From: Anodontia alba
Lineage: Eukaryota > Mollusca > Bivalvia > Lucinida > Lucinidae
Assembly: GCA_964016985.1 (NCBI GenBank)
Contig: OZ024835.1
Coordinates: forward strand, 64,626,828 to 64,690,827
Direction: 5' to 3'
Length of the DNA: 64,000 nucleotides
The stretch's first letter is position 1. Every line of letters begins with the position of its first letter. A program made the position numbers and the translations under genes. This document shows, in pieces, positions 31,592 through 43,602 of the stretch. Below the pieces are notes generated by a model that had not been told where the DNA came from, made no database searches, and worked only from the letters and a program-made list of their open reading frames with translations.

Positions 31592-31682
31592 GATCAAGCA
31601 TGGTATTTCATGCATTAACATTCGCCAGGTTCCTCCCAAGGGACCTGGCAAATGTTAATGCATTGAAGAACCATGTTCGATC
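31592..31682. repeat. Hairpin with ~43-bp arms
   Basis: GATCAAGCATGGTATTTCAT GCATTAACATTCGCCAGGTT pairs with GGGACCTGGCAAATGTTAAT GCATTGAAGAACCATGTTCG. The loop is only a few bases (CTCCCA). No second copy is seen in the window. Confidence 0.65.
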
Positions 31683-32064
31683 GCTATTATTGCATAAAAA
31701 CTGAAAACTTTTGCTATATTTCGCGTTATTTCTTGCATTATCTTGTTTCGCCTTTTCACCGATGTCTCTCGAACGAAATTTCCACTGACTATGTATATCT
31801 TATACAACATATCCGAGTAACACGACACTGTCACCAATAATGGCCAGTTCAAATTATAGGCATTGCTTTGCCGCGGCTAAACGTCAAACGTTTGTACTTT
31901 AAAATTTGTCATTTTGTAGCGTTGTGTTTGCTGACGTCACACAGTGGAAAGAAAAATAATGGTCCATGCATTTCATTGCCATTTAGTCTTCTGCAGATCG
32001 TCCTAGACTGCATTTCGGCATTTTGGCTTGACTGCGTTTTTGTGCAAGATATTTTGCCATCGAG

Positions 32065-32215
<151 letters not shown>

Positions 32216-32229
32216 TTTTGTTGTTTTTT

Positions 32230-34512
32230 TGTTGATACAGAATGCTACCAAAGCAAAATCAGAAACCTGGAACGCATACAAGTATGATATTGTGTGTAGG
32301 AATTTGCTCGTATCATTTGAAAAGAAACGTGGGTACCACCCAACATGCTGCAGTAAATTCACTGCTGTACCACAACCTCAGATACCCAGTAGCGTATCGT
32401 CGAGGAGAGGGAGTGACATAGTCGAGCTATGGTGCTGTGATGAGATCTGCAAAGTCAAACCTCAGGGACTTCTGGCATATTTGAAAAAAAAAAATCATTT
32501 TCTGTAAGCAGAAAACAAATTCCAAGAGAATATCGGGTGTTAAAAGAGTGGGAAGCTCTGAAGATCCAGAAGCTGAACGAAACATCAAGGAAGTTGTCCA
32601 TATTCTGAATGACTAAGAGATGATAACGAAAATAGGCAGCATTGTAGACTTTGTAGCGAAAGAAGTAAAATATTATCACAGCTTCAGAAAGAACTATCTG
32701 AACAGAAAGAATGAGATTTAGAATATCATTAGCTTCAGTAAGAGCACTATAAAAGCCATATGTGACGCCACAGCGTATGTCCAAGAGAGTGTTCTAGATG
32801 AAGAATGCGCTGAGCTTTTGACGTCTCTTTTCATGAGAGGTACACGGTGTATTTAGTTGAGCACGGATCAGTGACTCAAACTACACTACACAATCTCTAG
32901 GAGGCAAGCTTATGAAACATTTTCAAGGGAAAGTTTCAATGGGCAAAGCAAACAAAAAGCAAGGTACTGTTTAACACTCTAGTAAGAGAGAGACGTCAGA
33001 TGCCGTGAAGTATGCCTTAGAGCAGGCATCGCATAAAGTTGCAAAGATAGTAGAATTTTGCTTTTTTGTGTTGGTGTCTGGGAAGGATTGCGTATTGTGA
33101 TTTTGGCACTCCCTGGACTTTCCTTTTACTTTTTTTGCCCTGCACTAATGGTCATTGATTCTTAACACAAGGGACAACACCGCTGATTTTTTTCTTTTCT
33201 GTAACAGCAGATATTCTCGCCAAAGGACAAACTGATCCACCAGATCTTCTGTTGACATTTTCAAGTTGTTGTACTGCGAAGAAGGATGCCAATAAAGAGT
33301 ACAGAGATGCGTTGAAGCAAGGCTGAAGATTGCCTTTGTGTCGAATCAATGGGTATCATGAAGCCATCTAAGCATATTTGTTTAGACAAATGACACAACA
33401 AAAGATCCAAGAGCACATATGTTAGCATGAAGAGGCTGATACCCGTATCGTCTTGCATGTAAAACATACTTGTGAACAGATTGTGCTTCCTAATATTGTT
33501 GTATGCTGCATTGATACTGATGTTCTGGTCTTTCTATTGTTCTATATGGTAAATACTGAAGGCTTTGTTTGGACGGATGTTTGGGCATAACAGAAACAAC
33601 ACTCGTAGGTAAGTTGATGTTATAAATTTAAGTGCAGCAATAAGTAGAATTCTGTGTTCCGCATTACCTGAATTGCATGCTTTCACTGGGAATGATTGTA
33701 CAGCTGCCTTTCTTCGTAAAAGCAAAATCGACCCAGTGGATATAGCTGAGAAGTCAGATCAGTTTCTGAATGCGTTTGGCCAACTTGTCACTTCTGCGGA
33801 TATAGATGAATCCGTAGAAGATGTTGTTGGAGCAGTTGTCTGCAGTGTGCATGAGAAGCCGGCCAAGTCTTACCAAGTAAGACTATGCACGCTATGCTGT
33901 GCTCCGAGACAAACATCACGAAAACACGCCTATATAATTTTTACCACCACCCCCCCCACCCTTAAACTCCACTTTTAAACAGTAAAACTAGGGTTTACAG
34001 AGGTATATAATTATTTTTTCTTTTTTCTGCGCAAAAACAGAGGCCGTTCATACGAGTACCTATAATCTATGTTTTGAGCAGAAATATGAAAAATATCAGA
34101 GGTTTTTATTTGACAATTTTCAGTTTTTGGAGGTGAAATTTTTCTGTTATTTAATAGGCATGTTTTCATAATGTACGCACCAAAAGATGAAGAACAGCCT
34201 TTGGCAAAGTTTAAAGGATCAGATGCAATCCCTCTATCACCATCTAATCCAGTGCGCCGCCAGAAGATTTTACGTATAAATTTGGTTGCATGCTTCTGGA
34301 AAAATCCCTTCGTCTGTATGCATTTGGCTGTGTTCCTAAAGATAATCGCTTCAGAATTCAGTGGTTTGATGGAGACTAGATCCCAGATAATGCTGGAAGG
34401 GCAATTGATGAAATACCTGAGGACCAAGGTTTAGATGAAGATTACAGATACTCATTAACCTCTGATGAATCTGACAACAAGGATGACATGGATAATGAAA
34501 CCGTTTATTAAT
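32230..34512 (+). pseudogene. Decayed invertebrate element protein (EADTR...DTDVLV...HAFTGND family)
   Basis: Across shifting frames I can follow one protein in order: GYHPTCCSKFTAVP near 32330 (Cys-rich N-terminal segment); ICDATAYVQESVLDEE near 32755; ADILAKGQTDPPDLLLTF near 33210; MGIMKPSKHICL near 33345; EADTRIVLHVKHTCEQ near 33430, then PNIVVCCIDTDVLVFLL; LHAFTGNDCTAAFLRKSKID near 33670; and YAPKDEEQPLAKFKG from 34174. An acidic C-terminus reads NRFRIQWFDGD then DEDYRYSLTSDESDN, up to TAA near 34510. I know this order from uncharacterised, often multicopy proteins of molluscs and cnidarians. EADTR and DTDV suggest a PIN-like nuclease fold, but that is inference. Multiple stops, frameshifts and a family A insertion (33914-34173) show it is dead. 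Confidence 0.6.
33914..34173 (-). mobile_element. Family A hairpin MITE inside the pseudogene
   Basis: The ends CATCACGAAAACACGCC and TGTTTTCATAATG are intact. The left half of the core hairpin is largely missing (AAAACAGAGGCCGTTCATAC GAGTACC). Removing the element joins CTCCGAGACAAA to TACGCACCAAAAG, i.e. ..RDK|YAPK.., the expected family sequence, with no duplicated base. Confidence 0.8.
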
Positions 34513-35469
34513 TACATTTTTATTCGCAAAGTGATGTTTTTAATGGCATTTTTAGAATGATCTGTAATGTTTTAATCTTCGAAACAGTATTTCTTTAAAT
34601 TATTGATTTTTTTATAGGAACAAGGTTGAGTTTTGACCAAAATTTGGTTCAAGAATGACTTCAGCAGTAAAAAAGCGGAGAATCACCTGTTTTTGTGTCT
34701 GTTATGTGCTTAATATGTTCGAAATATGTTTTTCTTTTGTTATGATTGATAAAAATGTAGTGTCATTTGCGTAATATTTATAACATATACAATCTATGCA
34801 TGCTTCCTTAACCGTTACTTTCATTTGTTCTTGGAAGTCAGTGAAAAAGATATGCGCAAGAGAATTTCAGAATTTTACATAAATAAGTATTTAACAAATA
34901 TTTCTTCTAATGGTTAGAAAAGCTGTAATATGCTAATACATATTTTGTTATGAATCATTATACATCATTTTATGGAAAACAGCTAGTATTTTGGCCCAAG
35001 AGCGGCTTCTGGAAGATATAAGTAGAAATATCAAGAAAATCATCGGGTTTCGTGGTTTTGCGGAAGCTTTAATTGTTTTAAAGGTAGAATATGTTCTTGA
35101 GAGGCAAACATAATAATAAAGAGCATCCGACCTTCTAAGCATATAATTTCAAACATAAAATGCAAAAATAAACAAAATGCGCATTATTACACGCAGCGGA
35201 CAAGCAAACGAAATGAGTACGAGGGTATCCCATCTTTATGTTATTTGACTATTTGGATACCCCATGCGCAATCAAGTGTGTATACCGACCTTGTGTACCA
35301 GCGGATTTTACTGAAACTTCGATTTTTGAATACAGCATACTTGTTTGCATAATAATTGACAATCAGACCTTTTGGTCTCGACCACATGATTAAAACTATC
35401 ACGAGCTCTAGGACTATAAAGTCACTGGCCACAAGTGCATTGGCCGTTACTTATAAAATTCAAGACACG
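34513..35469. other. Stretch without a recognised gene
   Basis: AT-rich unique-looking sequence. No family hairpin and no splice-flanked frame noticed. Confidence 0.5.
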
Positions 35470-35745
35470 CATTACGAAAACATGCCTATCCAAATATATA
35501 GAAAATTTCACCTCCAAAAATTGAAAAATTTCAGCTAAAAACTTCTGATATTTTTCATATTTCTACTCAAAACAGATTGTGGGTACTCGTTAGAACCGCC
35601 TCTGTGAGGCGGTTCTAACGAGTACCCACAATCTATGTTTTTGAGCAGAAATAAGAAAATAATGTATACCCCTGTAAACCCCAGTTTTACTATATAAAAG
35701 TGGGGTTTAAGGGGGTCAAAATTATATAGGTATGTTTTCGTAATG
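35470..35745 (+). mobile_element. Family A hairpin MITE
   Basis: Complete 276-bp copy. Four bases (ATAG) are missing from the left stem (AAAACAGATTGTGGG), otherwise the arms are perfect around CCGCCTCTGTGAGGCGG. Confidence 0.85.
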
Positions 35746-36044
35746 GAAGGCACAAGTTACAAACACAAACCATCCTTACACAAAGCACAATATCACATTT
35801 AGGCTTCCGTACATATATAAAGGGTAGCAATACATTTCGATTTAGACTGAGCTCGCTTTGGGATGTATTCATTCATTTCGAACGTTTGTGATGTACAAAA
35901 ATAAGAAATATAGTGAAAAAATATAAACTGAAAGACTTTAACTTACAAGTAGAATATGCGCTACCAGTATGATGATAGTGCATGTATCAGCATTGGATTC
36001 CTGTCAATATGAAAATAGAAGAATACATTTTAACCTTTGCCGCT

Positions 36045-36218
36045 CTGGGCTAATTCAGCAGACGACAAATTGGTGATATTTTTTTTATTTTTATTTATTT
36101 TGTTTCAGAAAACAAGATTTGGTATTCCATGCAAATTGTCTCCAATTTGTTTGAAATGTCAAAATCTGTTTTCTGGGAAAAATAAGAAAACTATTTCAAA
36201 ATGTCGTCTGCTGGATTT
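36045..36218. mobile_element. Family Q hairpin repeat
   Basis: CTAATTCAGCAGACGACAAA TTGG and ..AAATGTCGTCTGCTGGATT bound the stem CAGAAAACAAGATTTGG / CAAAATCTGTTTTCTGGGA with CATGCAAATTGTCTCC in the loop, as at 13992-14135. Confidence 0.6.
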
Positions 36219-36369
36219 GTAAGCTGACTCTCTTCATCCAAACTTTTGGGGCAGTTTCCCCTTCTTCAGAGGAAACATGGAAATTATGCAGAATCCTCTT
36301 TCTTCCAAAGCTCTGCAATGGGAGGGATGTATTAAGACAAATGCAGAAAAAAGGATTTTCATATACCGT

Positions 36370-36590
36370 ATTAGCCCTGAGTGTTGGGACACCTTAACTC
36401 CTTACCATACTTGTCCTAGATTTTGAAAAAAAAATCTAATTTACTGCCTGTTTATTTGACTAATATAGAGCTGAATGAGTGGTAAACAGTGTAGACCCTG
36501 ATCAGACGCCGCGTTCTTTGGCGTCTGTTTGCGTCTGTTTGCTCAGGTATATCCAAACATTTAAGGCTATTACGTTATCTAAGTATCCTG
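36370..36590. mobile_element. Family C hairpin MITE, right arm rearranged
   Basis: GTAAACAGTGTAGACCCTGA TCAGACGCCGCG is followed by GGCGTCTGTTTGCGTCTGTT TGCTC, a shortened and duplicated right arm. The flank GTGTTGGGACACCTTAACTC CTTACCATA matches the right flank at 17000-17040, inverted. Confidence 0.55.
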
Positions 36591-36659
36591 AAATTGACTT
36601 TTAATTGTTATAAAATTTTTAGGCTTCCTATTTGAAATATATCAGCCCCCACCCTTATC

Positions 36660-36840
36660 CGCCCCCACCCCCCACACACACATTCATTTTTTTTTGTGGC
36701 GGGGGCGGGGGAGGGTGCGAGGAGGTGGGGAACAGAAGATACAAAATATCTTTTAACAGGACTAGTAATTTTTTTTTTTATAAAATATGATTTTGAAATA
36801 ATTTTGTATCACTTTTACATCTAGCTTTTCTTTTTTATTT

Positions 36841-36887
<47 letters not shown>

Positions 36888-37521
36888 TTGACTGATTTTT
36901 AAATGCGTTTATACAAATAATTCTATAGATTTTGTAACAATGAATTTTTGCTTAAAGTTTGTGATTAAACGGCAAGAGATGATTTTGAACACTGATTGCA
37001 TTTAAGTCCAAATTTTATTTAGTGGACATTGTTATCAATCACAGTCAATGTGCATGTACATGTATCTATTATAATGGTGGGGATGCTGATCTGTAACTGT
37101 ATAAAGGACGGTTTGCAGTTAGACTTCCTGTTGGTCTGACATGTCTCTGTATGTCATGACGCCAGTATTAGTGCATGATGTTTGGTGTAATTTCAATAAT
37201 TATGGCGCCGACGTCACTGCCTGCTTTTGATGTCATGTTATATGATGCGACGATACCGTAACGCCTCAATAACAGGAAGTGAATCTGTAAGCATCGCAAA
37301 GCTTTGGAAGAAACAGAGTTCTCTAAAATTTCCGTGTTTCCCCTGAAAAAGGTGGTACTGGCCCACTAAAAGCTGGATATAGAGAGCTGGCTTACTAGTG
37401 CTTTATTCTTTTGTCCTTGAGGATTCAATATCTTAATACATACATTCTACATTGTTTTTTACCTTTGCATGGCAATTCAAAGCCCATTTTCTGGTTAAAA
37501 CAAAAACAAAAAAAAAAAAAA

Positions 37522-37554
<33 letters not shown>

Positions 37555-37600
37555 AAGAAAGAAAACAAGAGAATCGGTTAAACCAAATGATGCTCCCGAA
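36660..37600. other. Simple-sequence and unassigned stretch
   Basis: Contains a C/G-rich patch (36650-36740), a T run of about 45 (36843-36886) and A runs (37502-37552). The sequence between (36900-37450) shows no recognisable gene or repeat family. Confidence 0.6.
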
Positions 37601-37639
37601 GATGCATAGTAGTGGGAGGGTTGTGTTAGTAAAAGAGTA

Positions 37640-38790
37640 ATATACTTTAAGAGATATGCTACGGACAAGCTTGTTATTGCAAAAATCAAGACGGGAAGTA
37701 ACGCAGTAATTATTTGTAACAGAGTTACTGTTCTTGCACTCTGCACTATCTCTAAATGGCCGTATCTCAATGTATCAAGTTTCATTTGATTCTCTTTTAT
37801 ACTTTCAGAGATATGTACCGGAAAAATATAATATTGCAAAAATTAGGAAGAGAAATAAGTTCATAAATATTGATCATATTATGGTTCTTGCATTCTGCAC
37901 TACTACCCCTTATAGCCTCTATCACTGTATCAAGTTACAGTTACTTACCTTCAGTACTTTTAGAGATATGCCCCGGGCATATTGCGAAAATTAGGAAAAG
38001 AAATAACTCTATAATTACTTGTGATAGAGTTACGGTTCTTGCTCATTACACTTTTTTCTGATAGCCGTCTATCTATGTATCAAGTTTCATTTAATTCTCT
38101 TCTATACTTTCAGAGATATGCTTTGGACAAGCTTAATTTTTATTGCAAAAATTAAGAAGGGGAGTAACTCCGTAAATACTGGTGATAGGGTTATGGTTGT
38201 TACATTCTGCAGTTTTCCTCATAGCCCTCTATCAGTGTATCAAATTTAATTTATTTATCTTTCATCACGAAAACATACCTATACAATTTTGACCCCCTTA
38301 AACCCCACTTTTATATAGTAAAACTGGGGTTTACAGGGGTATGCATTATTTTTGTTTTTTTTTTCTGCTCAAAAACATAGATTGTGGGTACTCGTTAGAA
38401 CCACCTCGACGAGGCGGTTCTAACGAGTACCCAAAATCTATGTTTTGAGCAGAAATATGCAAAATATCAGAATTTTTTATGTGAAAAATTGCCATTTTTT
38501 GGTGGTAAAATTTTCACTGTATTTGAATAGGCGTGATTTCGTAATGTATGCTTTTAGAGATATGCTCAAGACAAGCTTTTTATTGCAAAAATTAGGAAGG
38601 GACGTAAATCTGTAATCAATGGTATGGTTCTTGCATTCTGCAATTCCTCTGATGGCTATCTATCAATGTATCAAGTTTCATTAAATTACTTTCAATACTT
38701 TAAGAGATATATTCCGGAAAAAGTGTGACGGACGGATGGACAGTCGGACGGACAAAGCGGCGACTATATACTCTCCCTTCGGGGAGCATA
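37640..38790 (+). mobile_element. Pearl-like tandem-unit element (family M) interrupted by family A
   Basis: TACTTT(A/C)AGAGATATG starts units near 37645, 37800, 37958, 38105, 38549 and 38695. Each has GCAAAAATTAGGAAG, AGTTATGGTTCTTGCATTCT GCA and ATCAATGTATCAAGTTTCAT. The end is GACGGACGGATGGACAGTCG.. AAAGCGGCGACTATATACTC then the short hairpin CTCCCTTCGGGGAG. A second partial tail of the same type is at 39047-39105. Confidence 0.65.
38263..38546 (-). mobile_element. Family A hairpin MITE inside a family M unit
   Basis: Complete 284-bp copy. The flanks ATTTATCTTT and TATGCTTTTAGAGATATG align base for base with the neighbouring unit ATTCTCTTTTATACTTTCAG, so no target duplication was made. 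Confidence 0.85.
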
Positions 38791-39173
38791 AAAACAAAAG
38801 TATGACGGACGGATGACGGACGGACGGGCATTCGCACGAAATGATGGTTATGTGACTTGTTTGTGCCCAAATGACGGTTGTGACTCTCTTTTTATGTGAC
38901 CCGTCACATAAAACGATTTTTTTTCTAACGAAATGATGGTTGTGGGACTTTTATTTTCTAACGAAATGATGGTTATGTGACACTTACGGAATAAGTCACG
39001 TGAATGTATGGACAACAGTCACACTACCATCAATAAGTTAGCCTGGACAGACGGATGGACGGACGGACAAAGCGGCGACTATATGCTTCGGGGAGAATAA
39101 TAACTGCTGAAATTGAAATGTCTTTGTAATGTATACCTTCTCCCTGCATGTTCCCTTTCACAGAGAATGAAAG

Positions 39174-39175
<2 letters not shown>

Positions 39176-39262
<87 letters not shown>
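39176..39262. repeat. (TA)n microsatellite
   Basis: About 87 bp of uninterrupted TA next to the left inverted repeat of the Penelope-like relic. Confidence 0.95.
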
Positions 39263-39264
<2 letters not shown>

Positions 39265-39360
39265 TTGGAAAGGAGCATAACATCTAACAAAAAGTCTTTT
39301 TGGTAGCACTGGATCCAGAAAGGATGCTGAAATAATAGGCGTTAAATTATATTTTGAGAG

Positions 39361-39548
39361 TTAATCATTAACAGTGCAAATGATTTGTTTACCTGAGGCC
39401 ATTCGGCTTTCGCCTTCTTTAGAGGTTTTCTATTTAAAAAAAAATGACATAAAAATTTAAAATTTACAAATAAAAGTTGCATAAGCTGAAAAACAGATTA
39501 TACCCTTTTCGGGCACATATTTTCTGGCGTGCTGCGACTTGATAACTG
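39361..39548 (+). repeat. Left ~190-bp inverted repeat of the Penelope-like relic
   Basis: TTAATCATTAACAGTGCAAA TGATTTGTTTACCTGAGGCC through GCTGCGACTTGATAACT is the reverse complement of 40459-40652, with scattered changes (about 90 per cent by eye). Such LTR-like repeats in inverted order are known for Penelope-like elements. Confidence 0.75.
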
Positions 39549-39853
39549 ATTGGGTTTAGATATATGTGAAATGTAAACAATACGCGTAAACACAAAGTGC
39601 AAAAAGTATAAAGCTTATCTTTACTATCAACACAACGTGCAAAACGTATAAGGCTTATCTTTACTATCAACACCACTGTGTCCATATACGCAATGTATAC
39701 AATGCACATAAACCTTACACAAAAGGGATATACGCCAAACTGAGTGTTTCTCACCAATACGTAAGGCAAATGGGCCTAAATTACGTAAAATCACATGAAC
39801 AGAACGTTCCACATAAGCTGACGCGCGCCCTGACTTAGGAACGATGATTCCCT

Positions 39854-40478
39854 CTACTGGTCGCTCTTGTTGATCCCATATGGCCGTAGAGTGTTCAGAC
39901 GTCGGATCCGATAGCTCTCTCTTGCTTTCCTGGTTCGATCTGTCCACTCCGGGTTATAGTCTAGACTACAAAGCGTGGCGTGGTTGAAGAAGTCATGTTC
40001 TGGTGAACAGAAATGTTCTGCGACAGGAGACCTCTCGAACCGCTTGTGTTTCCAATCATCCCTGTGACCGTTCATCAGTTGGTTCACATGATCACCGGTT
40101 TCACCAACATATTGCTTTCCACACTTGGTGCATGTTATAAGGTAGACAACATTGGTCGTCTTACAACTAGTGAGATACTGGTGTGTATCGGTTGGTTTTG
40201 TATACAGATCAACAGATATTGCATCGCCCATAAGACTTAATTTGGTGTCCAGAAACACGTGCTGCTTGGTTGCAATTTAAGCCGTGAACTTTATGTTCGG
40301 GTGGAAGTTGTTGACCTCGTTGAGGAAAGCTGTCAAAAGTCTCGCGGCTGTGCGACTACTTCATGTCAATATCGCCAATGAACCTTAGTCATGAAAATGG
40401 TCTCAGGGCCACTGACTTCAACAGCTGTTCCTCGAGACGACCCATAAACAACACGATGAGTTATCAAGTCGCAGCGTG
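39854..40478 (-). pseudogene. Penelope-like element relic: RT C-terminus joined to a GIY-YIG endonuclease
   Basis: Reading the minus strand from about 40478: MGRLEEQLLKSVALRPFS, a stop, LRFIGDIDMK, SHSRETFDSF, NNFHPNIKFTA, then an open run from 40258 with FLDTKLSLMGDAISVDLYTK and PTDTHQYLTS. It then runs directly into NVVYLITCTKCGKQYVGETG, HRDDWKHKRF, PVAEHF and RRLNTLRPYGINKSDQ. The first part is the end of a reverse transcriptase (the usual Y(I/V)DDI is FIGDI here, so inactive). The second is a GIY-YIG nuclease with its Cys pair. Penelope-like elements have this RT plus GIY-YIG order. About 150 residues normally between HQYL and the nuclease are missing, and the 5' RT region is absent. Confidence 0.8.
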
Positions 40479-40652
40479 CCAGATAATGTGGGCCCGAAAA
40501 GGGCATAATCTGTTTTTCAACTTATGCAACTTTTATTTGTAAATTTTACATTTTATATGTCATTTTTTTTTTAATAGAAAACCTCTAAAGAAGACGAAAG
40601 CCGAAAAGCCTCAGGTAAACAAATCATTTGCACTTTTAATTGTTAATGATTA
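40459..40652 (-). repeat. Right ~190-bp inverted repeat of the Penelope-like relic
   Basis: AGTTATCAAGTCGCAGCGTG CC.. to ..TGCACTTTTAATTGTTAATG ATTA mirrors 39361-39548. The inner edge overlaps the first readable RT residues. Confidence 0.75.
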
Positions 40653-40686
40653 TCTCTCCACACACACACACACAAATAAACAAACA

Positions 40687-40924
<238 letters not shown>

Positions 40925-41836
40925 CTGTTAGATTTGCAGAATTATGCTGTTTTCAAAGCAGATTTTCAATGTACCGTTTTGCTTCTGGCAATCTTTCACT
41001 GTATAAATTTGTCTAAGTTTGCTTATTATTAATTAAATTGTGGTCATCCTTTTCTTTATCGTGCAGTCGACTCTCGCTATCTAGACTTCGCGTATATTGT
41101 ATCTCAACTAACCGCCATTTAAATAAAATGTTCTGTACATGCAACTTTTTATCGGAAAGTTATTAGATTCTGTGGGATACTTACCAGGGAAGCGCTATCC
41201 TTATCCCCCCATTTGTTTTTATTAAAATCCCTTAAGGTCTTGTGATATATTAAAGCGACTTCTACGACTGATATTAACAGCCTTAGAAGTGGCGTTAGTA
41301 TGAACCAGTTAACAGTTATGGCTCTTTAATTGATATTCTGACCTTACTGTCATTTCCAGTATATTTTTTTTCTTGCTTTCGTTATCTTATCATTGCTCTT
41401 TATATTATTTTTTTTATATTTGTTTGTTTGTGTTTTTTTTCTTCTTTTAATTCTGCATCTTTAATTCACATTCACAAACTGAGATCCATATTGTTAAACA
41501 TTTTTACCGTCACTATTTGTACTAATTGTTAAGGAGAAGAACTAAATAAGTAGTCATACTTTCGTTCTGATCCTGTTTCTTATGTGCTACAATGTATAGT
41601 GTTATGTAATATTTGGATAATAAAATATGTTTAAATCAACTAACCGCTTTTATTACATTTCTAAAGAATTACTTTTCTCTCTCTATCTGTGAAGGAGAAC
41701 CTGGTATTCGCTCACCACTCACCAGTGAATAATTTCATTTCTCCAAATGGATTGTTTTCAAGAGCTAATAAATAAGTGACAATTCTTGACGTAATTAATT
41801 CATTTATGAAGGATTGTGCGATCTTTCGCGTTCAAC

Positions 41837-41874
<38 letters not shown>

Positions 41875-42045
41875 CGCTCAATACAAAATTACAATGTTTG
41901 AAAATATGATTATTATCTCGATTAGAACTGATGGCACCAAGTAGTTTTTTTTTTTTTTTTTTTTTTTGTTTTTGTTTTTTTTGTTTGTTTTTTTTTTTGT
42001 TCAGCAGTTCAAAGCTGGGTATCTCCCATTAGCATTTGAAATTCC
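40925..42045. other. AT-rich stretch with a family K end fragment and T runs
   Basis: CAGTCGACTCTCGCTATCTA GACTTCG at 41064-41090 is a family K left end whose partner is missing. T runs of about 30 and 25 occur at 41840-41870 and 41945-41968. The rest shows no gene or known repeat. Confidence 0.5.
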
Positions 42046-42324
42046 CATTACGAAAACACGCCTATTCAAACATATAGAAGATTTCACCTCCAAAAACTCA
42101 AAAAATTTCAGATAAAAACCCCGATATTTTTTCATATTTCTGCTCAAAACATAGATTGTGGGTACTCGTTAGAACCGCCTCTCTGAGGCGGTTCTAACGA
42201 GTACCCACAATCTATGTTATTTAGCAAAATAAGAAAAATAATGTATACCCCTGTAAACCCCAGTTTTACTATATAAAAGTGGGGTTGAAGGGGGTCAAAT
42301 TTATATAGGCATGTTTTCGTGATG
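42046..42324 (+). mobile_element. Family A hairpin MITE
   Basis: Complete 279-bp copy with perfect arms around CCGCCTCTCTGAGGCGG. GAGCAGAAATAAG is altered to TAGCAAAATAAG after the right arm. Confidence 0.85.
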
Positions 42325-42469
42325 CAATGCGTCACAAACGTACAACATCCAACTAAACACATTGTGTGTGAGGTTGGGTGGGAGTAAAAAATGTAATCAA
42401 CTGTTTATTCGGTTGTTTTTGATCGATTACGGAAAAATAATTCCAACGTGTTCTAAAGCTGTCTGTGAG

Positions 42470-42500
<31 letters not shown>

Positions 42501-42603
42501 GTTCGCTTTCGCTCACTCGAGTTTTACACGGAAGCTTTCGAACACTAGTGAATTATTTCCTCGTAATTGCTTAAAACAAACAAATAAACTTTATATCTAC
42601 ATC

Positions 42604-42869
42604 CTGAAGGGAAAATCTGGTCCCTGTTTTAACATAAAAATTTAACAACGTTAATAAAGTATTAAGAAAAAGAAGAGAAACTGCTCCTTTTTTCCACAAT
42701 ATTTTCAATAAAATCTTTAACTGCAGGAATCAAATTACATTATTCATGTGCGAATTGTGGTTTTTCGATTTATTTTCCCCTCAAGTCTGCCAAGTTAATA
42801 TGTCGAGATACGAATATCTCGAGGTATTTCCGAGAGTTCCTTGGACTTCGAGATAATGGGAGTCGACTG
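42604..42869. mobile_element. Family K pogo-like MITE, 5'-truncated
   Basis: GAAAATCTGGTCCCTGTTTT AACATAAAAATTTAAC through ..TTCGAGATAATGGGAGTCGA CTG, then TA. The left terminus is missing. Confidence 0.65.
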
Positions 42870-42904
42870 TATAATAGAAATGCAATGTCTTACATAGCTC
42901 TAGA

Positions 42905-43602
42905 TAAGATGGTATCATGATATAAAAGTCTGGTTTAAAATAGCTCAGGATAAAATATTTTTGGTTTAAAATAGCTGACGATAAATATGTTCAATCTAAA
43001 ATGTTTGGTTCAAAAATAGCTCAGGATAAAATATTTTTGGTTCAAAATAGTTTAGAATAAATATGTTCAATCTAAATACACGGAGTTCAGGATAAATATT
43101 TGCAACTCAGGATGATTGATTTTGGTTTAAAAATAGCCCATAAGAAATTACTTTTGGTTTGAAAATAGCTCAGGCTCAATATGTTTGGTTTAATAATAAT
43201 TTAGGATAGATAGTTATCTTTAAAAATAGTTCAGAAAAAAATAGTTTTGGTTCAAAACTACCTCAGGCTCACATCACGAAAACATGCCTGTATACTTTTT
43301 ACCCCCGTAAACCCCACTTTTATATAGTAAAGCTAGGGTTTACAGGGGTATACATTATTTCTCTTATTTTCGCTCAAAAACATAGATTGTGGGTACTCGT
43401 TAGAACCGAGGCGGTTCTAACGAATACCCACAATCTATGTTTTGAGCAGAAACATGAAAAATATCATAGTTTTTATCTGAATATTTTCAGTTTTTGGAGG
43501 TGCAATTTTCTGTATATTTGAAATATGCGTGTTTTCGTAATGAATATGTTTACGTTCAGAATACACATTTTGCTTTAGAAACAGCTCAGGGTAAATCATT
43601 AC
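42905..43602. repeat. Degenerate minisatellite AATAGCTCAGGATAAA / TTTTTGGTTTAAA, holding family A copies
   Basis: Units of about 35-45 bp such as AAATAGCTCAGGATAAAATA TTTTTGGTTC and TAAATATGTTCAATCTAAA run from 42905 to 43271 and again at 43543-43596. Family A elements have landed at 43272 and 43597. Confidence 0.65.
43272..43542 (-). mobile_element. Family A hairpin MITE in the minisatellite
   Basis: 271 bp. The loop-side CGCCTC is missing from one arm (GTTAGAACCGAGGCGGTTCT AAC). The joined flanks CTCAGGCTCA|AATATGTTT compare with CTCAGGCTCAATATGTTTGG of a sister unit, so at most one base was added. Confidence 0.85.

Noticed and set aside
31592..31682. Hairpin as a microRNA precursor
   Set aside because: Arms of about 43 bp with a loop of a few bases are longer and tighter than typical pre-miRNA, and without expression or conservation the call is not supportable.
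34171..34434. Independent 87-residue gene starting MYAPKDEEQP
   Set aside because: The ATG is made by the right end of the family A insertion (ATAATG|TACGCA). The frame is the C-terminal part of the 32230-34512 relic.
37452..37640. Lysine-rich 62-residue frame and its antisense Phe-rich frame
   Set aside because: Both translate a poly-A tract.
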